Positions 54,901 to 64,000 of a stretch of 64,000 nucleotides of DNA are shown here, piece by piece. The DNA is from Aphrophora alni (taxonomy: Eukaryota > Arthropoda > Insecta > Hemiptera > Aphrophoridae), in NCBI GenBank assembly GCA_963513935.1, contig OY740769.1, positions 73,549,712-73,613,711 of the forward strand, read 5' to 3'. Made by a program: the position numbers and the translations under genes. The notes beneath the pieces were generated by a model. The model was not told the origin of the DNA, ran no database searches, and saw nothing but the letters and a program-made list of their open reading frames with translations. Each line of letters starts with the position of its first letter. The first letter of the stretch is position 1.

Positions 54901-57900
54901 AACAATGATTCTTTATGAAATAAATACAATAAAAAAAATAAAAGAGCAATTTGCCCGTTTTACAACATTGAAGATGTATGCTGTTATATCAAAATTAATT
55001 TATATATGGTTCAGTATTATTTCATTACCACCATCAGACTACTGTTTAACATTAGTAGTTAGCTGTAACAAAATTATTCAAGTATAAAATAATCTATAAT
55101 CACTTTCTACCTGAGATACATAAAATTTAGTATCTGTTTCAGCCAAAAGTTTATAATATGGTATTCATTTTGTTTTTTAAAATTTATTTTCGTTTGAAAT
55201 CGGTTTAACTTTTAAATGGTTTAAATCATAATTAAATAAATATTTTCTATACAAGTTTGGTAATTGAATATTAAATGTTGAGCTTGACTTATGAGAAAAA
55301 TTATACAGTATAACAAACACACAGAACACAATTCTCATAAAAAATATGCCTAAGTATCAGACGTGTTTCAACGACAAGGTCGCCCTCTTCAGTGATACAC
55401 CAGCTACACCAACTAAACCACAACTCTAGTGGTTCCAAACCAAACCAACCAAACCAACGCTAGTTGTGGTTTGGTTGGTGTAGCTGGTGTATCACTGAAG
55501 AGGGTGACCTTGTCGTTGAAACGCGTCTGATACTTAGGCGTATTTTTTATGAGAATTGTGTTCAGTGTGTTTGTTATACTTGGTAATTGAAATTCATAAG
55601 CAAGTTTGTTATACAGAGTATTGAAATTCAGGTTCTGAAAGATGACCACTAAAATATTTCACTAGTCATTGTAACAAATTTTAAAACAGGGGAATTTAAA
55701 ATTTTGATCAAATCACAAGTTTCTAACTTTTATCTGAAAATCAGAGACAACAAACAATGAATAATTAAAGCGTTGATTTAGTGATATAGTTCAGCGATTA
55801 GGTGTAACAATAACCAGTACAATAGAGGTTAGCCACCTATTTAATTCTAATTAGTCATGTAATCCAGCTCGAGTGTTTTGCGGAAAGCATACACCCTACC
55901 CCATAGCTTTTAAATTGAAGCAAATGTAGAATCTGCCCCTGGTTATAGGATGTCTAACTCACATCTCACATCCTAGTTTTTTCATCAAATTAATTCATTG
56001 TAGGAATAGAGTACATGATGTTATTAAGTTCTTGTTGGGTCTATGCATTACAGATGTTTATAAGGGTTTAAAAACAACTTTCTATGTCTGGCTATGCTAT
56101 ACAGTATCTAAATCTAGTACTCACTTAAAACCATATGTTTCCAAAAGGAATCTTAAAAAGGGAGGTAAAATAATTGAGCCGAGAGCACTTCCTGAAATAG
56201 CAATGCCATTAGCAAGGCCTCTTAGTCGAACAAAATATGAAGTGACTATAAATACACCTGGAGGAAATGAAAGTCCAGCACCCAGACCAACAAGAATGCC
56301 ATAACTGAAATGAAATAAACAGATATTGTTTGAAACTTTTACATTCACAACTTATGATATTAAAAAACCATTGTAAAAACTAGTATTTTTAACATTTTGC
56401 TGAAAATATTTAAAAAAAATTGTGATTGCTAGAGTAACTAAACAAACATATGTTTTTTATTTAAAACAAAGTTAAACACACTGTGTGGGGTCATCATATC
56501 CCCCCAAAAAATAGATAGTAGTCGTCTTACAACTGGTTTGCTGACATGGTAAGATACAATTTTATAATGATAATGGAGTTTTATAACTGATCTATGACAT
56601 TTGATGTTCACAAGACTGAACTGCAAAGAACTAAAAGGTCAAAAGTTCAAAGGGTTCTTTTTGTGTATATATTTTCAGTGTGTCATAAATGTTGTCAAAT
56701 TACTCCTATGAATAGGATTAGTTGACATTTCATACTCTCGGATATCAAAGTTTCTTCAAGGAAGAAAGATTGCAAAATTTCTGTATTGCTTCAATTATAC
56801 TGACTAGTATGTGAAAGCAGGATTTGGAAAACCCAGAATAGGCACATAAGCTATAAGAAAAAGTGCTTTAGATGGGCAGGGAAGAGGGACAAAGGATGCA
56901 AAGATATAAGGATACCAAAGAAGATATTAATGAAAGTAAATGACTGGTTGGGAAGCCAAAACTGAAATGGGAAGATGGTATAGTAATGAATGGATCTGAG
57001 GTACTTCATATAAGGAACTCGAAAGGGGAGGCCAAAAACTGCGATGGACAAAGACAGAAAACTTAGGAGGTCAAGGCTTAATTTGGACTGTAATGCCAGA
57101 AGAAGAATAAGTTTGTCAGTTACTGTTGGAATCAAAAGATTTTGTTTAAAGATGGAAACAATAATTAACAACAGTTAACTGATCATTAATTAACACATTA
57201 ATTAACATCTAAGGAAATGTTCAGTTGCTTATTGGTTTCTATAGACATACTACTAAGCTCACTGCTAAGTTTTACAAAGTAAAAAAGTGATAACTATTTA
57301 ACTATTAATTTTAGAAATACAACATATTGCCTCTGCTTTATGCTGGATTACCTTTCCATAATGTTACCAAAGTCTGCCTTATTACCTATATTTGTTACAT
57401 TCTTCAAAAAACACCAAACTGTTCAGTTTCACATTTTTAATAATTGTGCTCAAGGCACATTGTACAATATTGAATTTGATTAAAGCCATTAGTGTCATTA
57501 GCAGCATAATCTGCTATCACAGTTTGGAATGCAGCTTTAGTGTGTTCTTGTACTGACATTTTTCAGTGTCTCCAGTGAACGCATTTCTTTTACTGTGAAA
57601 CATCTGAGCTCACATAGCAGATTCAAACAATAGGTCAATTACCTGGTGGAAAAACCATTACTAATATATTTTTTCAATTAGGTTATTTGGTTTGAAAGGA
57701 ATTTGAAGATATAATTTATTGGAGAAATACTTTTAGATCTGTAAGTCTGCTAATTATTTTTCAAGACTAGGTTAATTGACTACCAAATAGGAAGAATTTC
57801 CTTCCATGATGTTAGAAGAATAGAAGCAAAAATGAATACATTTCAAGTAAGAAAAACTGGATTGAGTTACTGTAACTTAAATAATTTTAAAATGTAACTT

Positions 57901-60900
57901 GAATTGTAATTTGATGTTAATTTGTGTTCATATTTTATTTTTAATATGAACACAATTTAAAAACATAAATGTTTTAATGGTGGTATAAATTGTAGTAACA
58001 TGATAATTTTAAATTCTCCCCCTTCCTAATAAAAAATCTATGTCACTTTAAAATAGAGAGGCCTACCTAGAGGTTGCTACTTTTAACCAATTAAAAAATA
58101 ACTGATACACAAAATAAACAAAAAGAAATTTGCAGCCTTCCTGCCAATATATCAGCTGTAATTCAAAGTATGTTTTAGAAATATCTTAGTGATATTAAAT
58201 GGAGGACGAAAATCGGAACAATTTGATATATAATCAAGTCTTATCCTAGAACATTTGTTAGGAGTTCCACTCCGGAATAAAAAGTACATTTTGAAAGTGT
58301 TCTGGAGCAGAAGCAATTTTTAAGTCCAAAATGTGGCTTGGACAAGATTTTTTAAGACAAAATATATAAGAAGTACCAAGTTATTTACAACTTAACCATC
58401 TCTTTATTAAATAGACACTAGATAATTGACTAAATATTGAAAATTTGCAGTTTTTGGAAATCTCAATTTTTTTCTACTGAATCTCATCCAAATTATCCAT
58501 TAGTTGATACCGGTCAGAAACATAAATAAAGATAAAACATTTTAACATACGTATTTAACAGCTAATTTATTTTAATTAATTATTGATGATTGACCTAAAA
58601 ATATGATAATAAATTCTAACCTTGTGAAACATGTTTATCAGTTCCTAAGATTATTTGCATCTCAAATCTACTTCAGCAAGATTAACTTTTGAACTTCATG
58701 TATATTTTTTGTTAGCCTAAAATTATAACAAAGTTGTTTTCTAAATTGATTACTCAATTTAACTAGATGAGCTATGTACATATTGTTCTTGATTTAACTG
58801 GGTGTGTGTCCGTGCGTGTGTGTAAGCCTACGTGCAAAAACAGAAATTAATGCATTTTTCAGCAACATTTCGAATATTGTGATGCTAATGAAATTCATTA
58901 TTTGTAAGTTATTTTTGTTTTGTAGTTGACTTTATTTACATCAATTTTATCACAATAATGTAATTCTCTACAAGTTTTGTAAGGGCAGAGGGAAAGGTCT
59001 ATACCGCCAATGTTAAATTACGCAACTTAAGGTACACATTTTTCATAAACTGTTAGGCCTACAATCTTAAAATTTCTAGGTGTTGTTTAGCATATCTTTA
59101 TTAGTAATCAGACCCAATTTCATTATTGTATGTTAAAATTTTCTATGTTTTATGATTTTTTTTAGAAAACTCTTAAAAAAAAATCCCAATTATTTAAAAT
59201 ACTAAATTTTTTTTCGCCCCCCCCCCCCTATTGCATATACAGTCATAAAAATGGGCTTGGTTATTTCTAATTAAAGATACATTTTGTGTAAAAAATTTCA
59301 GACTTGTAGCTTTAGTGGTTCCAGAGAAACATGTAGCTTTGTATAGAAAAGTAAACTTTCGGAAAATCGCCATTTAATAAACCAGTGCATATGATACAAG
59401 TATACTGTACAAGTGCTGGAAGAAGGGTCATCAGGATCTTCATCCTGCTCATCTTGCATCAGCCTCCTCTTCCTTCTCTCTTGTCTTGCTTCTTTGGTCA
59501 TTGCTAGTGCATCTTTTTCGGCTTTTTAAGTCGAACAATATCCAATTTGCTCAATACGTCGACTGACTTTTTGCTCAAAATAAGACATAGTTTCTTGTAA
59601 ATATTTGTTTTTTTTCCATTTATTGCACACTTCTGCATTCTCTCCTAATTGCAAGCCCATAATAAGTCTGCAACTTATCAATTTGAACATCTGTCAATTT
59701 TTTTCTTACCACCAAATACTTTCCCATCAGGTAGTTTCTTCCCCTTCGTTTTCCTCTTCAATTCCCTCAAACGTGTACCCATTCGTTTCTGAATGTGGCC
59801 TATACATTCAAGTTTCTCAATTGTTACCTGGTTCCCATATGGTTTTTTATTTTTTTCAGTTTCAAAAGCCTTGCTGTCCCCGTCAATGAGATATTTTGTA
59901 TAGCGGACATTCCGGGTCACAGAGTTTTTAAAAACTTGAACAGCGCCAGCGGTTGGCGAAAAAATGGCTAGCACTGGGCGTGGCATGACTACTTAAATTA
60001 ATTATTGTACTTATTTTTAGGTAACATACCATATATATATATATTTGTTTTATTAAATTTAAAGACCTACAGAAACAAAAAAAGTAAGGAACAATTTTTT
60101 TTTTTTTTAATTAAAAAAATACCTTTCCTGCTGTTCATTACCCATTTAAGAAAGTTTTTGTATGCCAAACATTAATAAAACAGGGTTTTTACCCCAATTG
60201 TGTGTGTTTTTGTTCAGATTTTTTAAGAACTAATGCAGATACGTTTCTGTAACTTGTTTTATTGGATTTTTCAGGTAAAAAGTAATAATAAACCACCAAT
60301 TTCGCCCCTTAATTAATGTTCTAAAAATTGCAGTACGGCTTCATTTGACCAGAGCATATCCTAGCCGAAGTTGGCAACAAAGTGTTTTCAGACCCATGCA
60401 TGTTTATATGAACTTAATAATTTTTTCTACCAGTAGCACTCGTCCTGAAATTCATTTCCTTTCTCCGTGAAATATCCAATATTATAAGTTACAATACATT
60501 TAGAGTTATAATTTTCAAGGAATTTTAAGGTACCATTTCTCATATCTTAGTAATGGCTAAGGGTCTCTATTTTATGTTTTTTTTTATAAGGCGATGATGA
60601 CAGGTGTTTTAAACAACAATAAAAAATAATTAACCAAATGTGATAGGGTACTTAATACGTAGTGTGGGCAGCCTATTTATAATTTTGAATAGATAAAATT
60701 GTTAATAAATATGTATTTCACAAAATTACTCAAAAAATTTATTTCAATTACTAGGGAAAAAATGTCTTTGCTAAAACTATAGATAAGAAGTTGTATGCTA
60801 AAATAACCTTAAAGAGCCGCTATTTTAAAACATGTTGAAAATATTTTTTTTAAATTTGATTGATCATAGTTGATATCTGAGGTAAGATTCATTAAAATAG

Positions 60901-61407
60901 ATTCAATTGTTTTTGAGAAAAATAAACCACTAATAGATAGAGAAATAGTCAAGAGATATATTTTTTTACTCTAGAGAATATAATTCGAATGTAAACTATT
61001 TTTTTTTCTAAAATCGAATTTAGTTTGTTTTAATACCAAGTAAAATGAAAGAGCAATGAAAGAGCATTCTTTGTATTTTGTTTATGAATGAGCTGTAACT
61101 TTGCTTGGCTCTATGATTCATTGTATCTCTTCCTAACAATGTCCATCCTACTAGTGTAGTCTTTTGTAACCATCTTACACTTCCTATTATACTTTTTATT
61201 ATATTATTCTTATTATTTTACACATTAATACTGTACTATACATAGCAATGTATTTGATTAAAAACAAGTTATTAACTCACCAAATATATAAATGAACAAT
61301 AGAAGTAGCAAAGAAACTAAAGATCATTCCAGAAGCAGCAAACAATCCTCCCATAATAGTAACTACACGGTAGCCATATTTAGTTGATAGGTAACTGGTG
61401 AACGGAC
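47624..61407 (-). CDS. Monocarboxylate transporter-like protein, SLC16 family (MFS), 5'-partial, three exons
   Basis: Minus-strand join 61407-61281, 56304-56125, 48935-47624: 538 complete codons plus stop after a split first codon, phases consistent. SLC16 proteins are 12-segment major facilitator transporters, several of which move monocarboxylates with protons across the plasma membrane. Seen: GPFTSYLSTKYGYRVV after an early segment, YFVRLRGLANGIAISGSALG (the conserved R-x-LANG segment-5 motif), a central cytoplasmic loop of about 220 residues, and FDLTGRIGGSALSDW, whose D and R occupy the places of the catalytic Asp/Arg pair of segment 8. The opening segments with the family DGGWGW-type motif are missing and should lie past 64000. 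Insect SLC16 proteins are numerous, so the substrate cannot be assigned. Confidence 0.93.
49049..50225. mobile_element. piggyBac-type non-autonomous element, TTAA-flanked, 1177 bp
   Basis: CACGTTAAGTGCCA at 49049 and its exact reverse complement TGGCACTTAACGTG ending at 50225 are the termini; TTAA lies outside each (49045-49048, 50226-50229), the piggyBac target site. The interior has an open frame of 109 codons at 49804-50133 that I do not recognise, and several CGATCGG-type palindromic blocks. No DDE domain is seen. It lies in the SLC16 intron between exons 2 and 3. Confidence 0.85.
50230..51230. other. SLC16 intron, nothing recognised
   Basis: AT-rich intron; nothing supportable. Confidence 0.35.
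51233..51353. repeat. Short palindrome, about 120 bp
   Basis: TTACCTATAATATTTATTAG then TCCATCTTGTGACTTCATT pairs almost perfectly with AATGAAGTCACAAGACGGAT then TAATAAATATTATAGGTAA 40 bases on. Arms about 40 bp. Confidence 0.8.
52336..52956 (+). pseudogene. LINE reverse transcriptase, main open piece
   Basis: 206 codons covering most of the palm: FLDIEGAF carries the first catalytic Asp and YADDV the Asp pair. The preceding KAPGPDG block is in another frame upstream (51904-52311), so at least one frameshift separates them. Confidence 0.88.
53008..53577 (+). pseudogene. LINE thumb/connection region
   Basis: 189 codons from MKYLGIVLDKRLTW through RRAVGKQW-like and ACLAITGAMGSTPT blocks, which follow the RT palm in I/LOA/R1-type LINEs. 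Continues the LINE of 51600-54200 after a frameshift near 52957-53007. Confidence 0.85.
54201..55307. other. SLC16 intron, nothing recognised
   Basis: AT-rich intron, nothing supportable. Confidence 0.35.
55354..55398 (-). ncRNA. Hammerhead ribozyme-like motif, minus strand
   Basis: The mirror copy on the minus strand: GTATCA, CTGAAGA, stem II GGCGAC-CTT-GTCGTT, GAAA, CAC, GTC, TGATAC. It differs from the plus-strand copy at two positions; one (C in stem II) restores a Watson-Crick pair, so this copy folds slightly better. Confidence 0.45.
55489..55533 (+). ncRNA. Hammerhead ribozyme-like motif, plus strand
   Basis: Order is stem I 5' GTATCA (55489-55494), core CTGAAGA (55495-55501), stem II GGTGAC-CTT-GTCGTT (55503-55515, closing to 55517), core GAAA (55518-55521), minimal stem III around CGCG, cleavage triplet GTC (55525-55527), stem I 3' TGATAC (55528-55533). 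Stem I pairs perfectly, 6 bp. There is one extra base between CUGANGA and stem II, and part of stem II is wobble pairs, so activity is not assured. Type I hammerheads with a tiny stem III are known from Penelope-like retroelements and retrozymes. Confidence 0.45.
55581..56124. other. SLC16 intron, nothing recognised
   Basis: AT-rich sequence between the foldback and exon 2. Confidence 0.35.
56125..56304 (-). CDS. SLC16 exon 2 (segments 4-5)
   Basis: Minus-strand acceptor ATTTCAG borders 56304 and donor GTGAGT borders 56125. The split codon with the previous exon gives Cys, then YGILVGLGAGLSFPPGVF and the conserved YFVRLRGLANGIAISG block, ending RFLLETYGF. 180 bases, two bases left over. Confidence 0.93.
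56840..57115 (+). pseudogene. LINE C-terminal tail scrap
   Basis: CFRWAGKRDKGCKDIRIPKK then ILM (about 56869-56937) and, after frameshifts, KGRPKLRWTKTENL (about 57022-57065) match the R-W-x-G-H-V-x-R-M...R-I-P-K-K and G-R-P-K-x-R-W blocks at the very end of many insect endonuclease/reverse-transcriptase ORFs. It ends in an AGAAGAAGAATAAG run. Frameshifted relic. Confidence 0.5.
57120..59216. other. SLC16 intron, nothing recognised
   Basis: AT-rich intron; short GTGTGTGTCCGTGCGTGTGTG run near 58802. No coding or structured element identified. Confidence 0.35.
59217..59228. repeat. C homopolymer, 12 bases
   Basis: An unbroken run of 12 C in AT-rich intron. Confidence 0.95.
59298..59990 (-). 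pseudogene. Mutator-like transposase C-terminal relic
   Basis: Minus strand from 59986: NVRYTKYLIDGDSKAFETEK then KPYGNQVTIEKLECIGHIQK and RMGTRLRELKRKTKGKKLPD at 59678-59925, and, frameshifted, LTDVQIDKLQTYYGLAIRRE near 59630-59700. This is the order of the Mutator-like transposase domain found in many animal repeat proteins (GDGDSK, EKLEC-x-GH-x-QKRMGTRLR, YYGLAIR). A further piece (MTKEARQERRKRRLMQDEQD, 59501 down) matches the usual basic C-terminal end. Stops and frameshifts make it a pseudogene. Confidence 0.7.
60000..61280. other. SLC16 intron, nothing recognised
   Basis: AT-rich intron up to the donor of exon 1. Confidence 0.35.
61281..61407 (-). CDS. SLC16 exon 1 of window
   Basis: On the minus strand the acceptor TGTCCAG precedes GTCCGTTC at 61407 and the donor GTGAGT follows 61281. 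A split Gly is followed by PFTSYLSTKYGYRVVTIMGG and a hydrophobic segment ending VHLYI. It matches the segment 2-3 region of SLC16 proteins; 127 bases, ending after two bases of a codon. Confidence 0.9.
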
Positions 61408-61493
61408 CTGGACATTTTCAGCAATTCATAGAAATATATATATAACTTAGTATTAGATATTAAATAGGAAGAACGTTTAGGAGAGAATATATA

Positions 61494-62842
61494 TACCGGG
61501 TGATTCACAGAGATATGCAGAAACTTCGGGAGCTCATTCTCCATATAAAAGTAAAGAAAAAAAAGTTATATAAGCATAGGTCCGGAAATGCTTCGTTAGC
61601 GAGTTACGATTAGAGAAATATTTCGCCCAGAATTTTGCAACCCTGGGTTAAATAAGGACCTCATGGAATTCTGGGAAAGTAAATTAAAAGGCAAATTCAA
61701 TTGTTTCTTATGGTTTCTGACCTGACAAATTGAATAAACAGGTCCCAGAACTATAAGTTAATTAGTTTTTGAGAAAACCAGTGTAAAATTTTAAAAAAGA
61801 GTCAAAAACACTTTTTTTACACTTGGTTAACAATAACTTTGTTATTTTACCAATAAACATATCAAATTTTACAATAAAAATTGTAGAAAATTTAATTCTG
61901 AACAAAACAGTGCAAATAAGGTTTTACAGAAAGTGAATATGTGTTCGATTAAATTAATTTTTATTTAAAACAGTGCAAAGTAATATCAAACATAAAAACC
62001 TTAATCTAAACCTATTCAATAAAATTTTATTTTCACCTACTTACATCAACAGTTAACAAATAAATGGAAGTCATACCACTGACCATGCAGGTCACCAGAT
62101 CATGTCTTTGGATTTTTGCATATGGGGATGGATGAAGGAAAATGTTTACGAGGTCAAAGTAAATTCCCGTGAGGCGATACTTGCTCGTATTAATGAAGCT
62201 TTTACGAAGTTAAAAGAGAGCCCTTTTGAACTACGAAAAGTAACAAGAGCAATCCTTAAACGTGCAGAAAAATGCATTGAAGTTGATGGAGACACTTTTG
62301 AGAATTTACTATAATTTTATTGGATAGGTTTAGATTAAGGTTTTTCTGTTTGATTTTACTTTTAACTGTTTAAAATAAAAATTAATTTAAATGAACATCT
62401 ATTAATTTTCTTTATACCTTGTTTGCACCGTTTTGTTCAGAATTAAATTTTCTACAATTTTTATTATCAAATTTGATCTGTTTATTGGTAAAATAACAAA
62501 GTTATTGTTGGTCCAAATGTAAGAAAATGTGTTTTTTTACTACAATTTTTGAATTTTACACTGGTTTTCTCAAAAACTAATTAACTTACAGTTCTGGGAC
62601 CTGTGTATTCAATTTGTCAGGTCAGAAACCATAAGAAACAATTGAATTTGCCTTTTAATTTATTCCAAGAATTCCAGGAGGCCTTTATTTAACCCAGGGT
62701 ACAAAATTCTGGGGGAAATCTTTCTCTAGTCGTAACTCGCTAATGAAGCATTTCCGGACCTATGTTTATATAACTTTTTTCTTTACTTTTACATGTAGAA
62801 TGTGCTCCAAAGTTTCTGCATATCTTCGTGAATCACCCGGTA
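61494..62842 (+). mobile_element. Tc1/mariner-type element with about 530-bp inverted arms
   Basis: Begins TACCGGGTGATTCAC and ends in the reverse complement, with TA outside both ends (61492-61493, 62843-62844). The two arms (61494-62029 and 62311-62842) are near reverse complements for about 530 bases, far longer than normal termini. The 280-base centre holds the last 70 codons of a transposase. It lies upstream of SLC16 exon 1 on the map, inside the same gene's intron if the first exon is past 64000. Confidence 0.85.
62102..62314 (+). pseudogene. Mariner-like transposase C-terminus, 70 codons
   Basis: SLDFCIWGWMKENVYEVKVN is the block that follows the PRSPD-type motif and contains the third catalytic acid. 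AEKCIEVDGDTFENLL is the usual C-terminus of this insect family, with TAA at 62312. Everything upstream of the last catalytic block has been lost to the inverted arm. Confidence 0.75.
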
Positions 62843-62844
62843 TA

Positions 62845-64000
62845 TATTTGTCAATATTAATGGTAATTACTAAACTAGAAAGGAGTAAGGATTTTCTTCT
62901 TGTATATTATTATAGGCTAAACAAAGACATTGATTAAAACAAATATATTGTATTGTCTATGAATTTAAGAAGGATTAACTCCTATTTCCACAAGAAGGTA
63001 TTTTTTGTTGTGAAAATTAATAGTTTTCTATTAATTATTGATTAACAACTTTTTCCTCAGTTTTGCAACAATGTCTTTGTAAAAATGCCTTGTAACAATT
63101 TAAAGACAAAGTGGGGAATGATTTATTAGTGTCAATAATTTTTACTTTTCTAGTAACCAAGTTGTACATATTGGAAATATAAACTATATATTTACATGTA
63201 TCCAATACAAATGCTTGCTTTATATCAAAATTCATATTTTGAAGACTACTTTAAAGATAATATAAGAGTATAATTTGATAATAAGAAAAAGCTTCACACT
63301 TTTTTTTTACATTTATTTTTATTGTGATTTATGATTATGGTTGAACGTCTATCTGTGAACATACTACTATTGAAATAAATTACTTTATTTCTAAATTTGA
63401 AATAAGGTTTGTAGCTATGACACCTGGTTATGAATAACATTCGAAAATAATGATTAATTAAACATAATTCAAGAAGAGTACTTAAATATTGGCTAAGTTC
63501 GATTAAGAAAACAAAGAGATAAGAGGTTATGATAATAGAATCAATGCATATTCATTTAGTTTTTAAAAGGGATAGAAATTACTTTGTAATTTATGAAAAT
63601 AGTTAAGACTCACTTTTTAAACTTTCTACATGAACGAAATAATTAAAATCCCAACTAAATATCCCAATATTTTGTTTTAAACAAATATGACAGTAAAACT
63701 TGATTTCACTATGTTTTGGAGAAATTACTTTAATATTATCTTTGGTTTAATGTAAACTAAATATGGATTCAATTGAACCATTGAAAACCTTACTGCTAGT
63801 AAATTAAATGATACAAATGTGATGACAGAGTATCTGGTATATTGTGACTAAACTATTTATTGTTTTCTTCATAACCTCACCTCGGTTCTTAGATTAAAAT
63901 TTTGGTTATGCTACTATTTTATATATTCACATTATTTGTTTTAGACTTTATTTATATTATTTATTTTACCTGAGTAAAACCTCTACTAACAATTTACCTA
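62845..64000. other. Window edge, nothing recognised
   Basis: AT-rich; I searched the minus strand for the missing SLC16 N-terminal exon (a DGGWGW-type motif) and did not find it. It is probably beyond 64000. Confidence 0.35.

Larger units (their letters stand above)
55308..55580. repeat. Near-perfect 273-bp foldback carrying hammerhead-like cores
   Basis: From AGTATAACAAACACAC at 55308 to GTGTGTTTGTTATACT ending at 55580 the two halves are nearly exact reverse complements, with a short spacer around 55425-55460 (CCAAACCAAACCAACC repeats). Each arm contains one hammerhead-like motif, on opposite strands (55354-55398 and 55489-55533). Non-coding. Confidence 0.88.

Noticed and set aside
56851..57171. 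106-codon minus-strand frame
   Set aside because: It is antisense to the LINE tail scrap on the plus strand, which explains why it is open.
63952..64000. Possible upstream SLC16 exon with donor GTAAAT on the minus strand at the window edge
   Set aside because: In the phase needed to join the exon at 61407 there is an in-frame stop within a few codons, so it cannot be the missing exon.

Overview
The window is eukaryotic and almost certainly arthropod, most likely insect. It is very AT-rich, genes are split by kilobase introns with GT...AG borders, and the interspersed repeats (mariner, piggyBac, pogo, hAT and Mutator-like relics, jockey-type LINEs, foldback elements, one young LTR element) are insect-like. 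Nothing prokaryotic is present: no operons, CRISPR array, rRNA or recognisable tRNA.

Two host genes converge. On the plus strand, nine exons (1334..32362) give the last 599 residues of a choline transporter-like protein (SLC44/CTL family). The 5' exons lie before base 1, and every internal splice phase agrees. On the minus strand, three exons (61407 down to 47624) give most of an SLC16 (monocarboxylate transporter-type) protein, with its first exon(s) beyond base 64000. The two 3' ends are separated by about 15 kb of repeat-rich intergenic DNA.

Layout: 1-1333, hAT transposase relic and upstream intron; 1334-18155, SLC44 exons 1-8 with foldback elements, a LINE endonuclease scrap, a piggyBac pseudogene and a LINE reverse-transcriptase relic in the introns; 18156-32252, a 14-kb last intron holding a relic LTR, a young 8.8-kb LTR element with 1747-bp LTRs and one gag-position ORF but no pol, and a mariner-like element nested in an older palindrome; 32253-32362, last SLC44 exon; 32363-47623, intergenic with tandem repeats, a 2-kb inverted repeat, an RNase H LINE tail, mariner relics and a pogo-type deletion derivative; 47624-61407, SLC16 gene whose introns hold a TTAA-flanked piggyBac-type element, a degenerate LINE, a perfect-looking foldback carrying hammerhead-like cores on both strands, a second LINE scrap and a Mutator-like relic; 61494-62842, an element with inverted arms of about 530 bp.

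The two transporters have unrelated substrates, and nothing in the sequence suggests they work together. The most interesting material is in the mobile DNA: the hammerhead-like palindrome (55308..55580), the gag-only LTR element whose sense strand almost lacks C, the nested TA-target insertion, and two very long inverted repeats. All calls come from reading the sequence by eye; no database search was possible.
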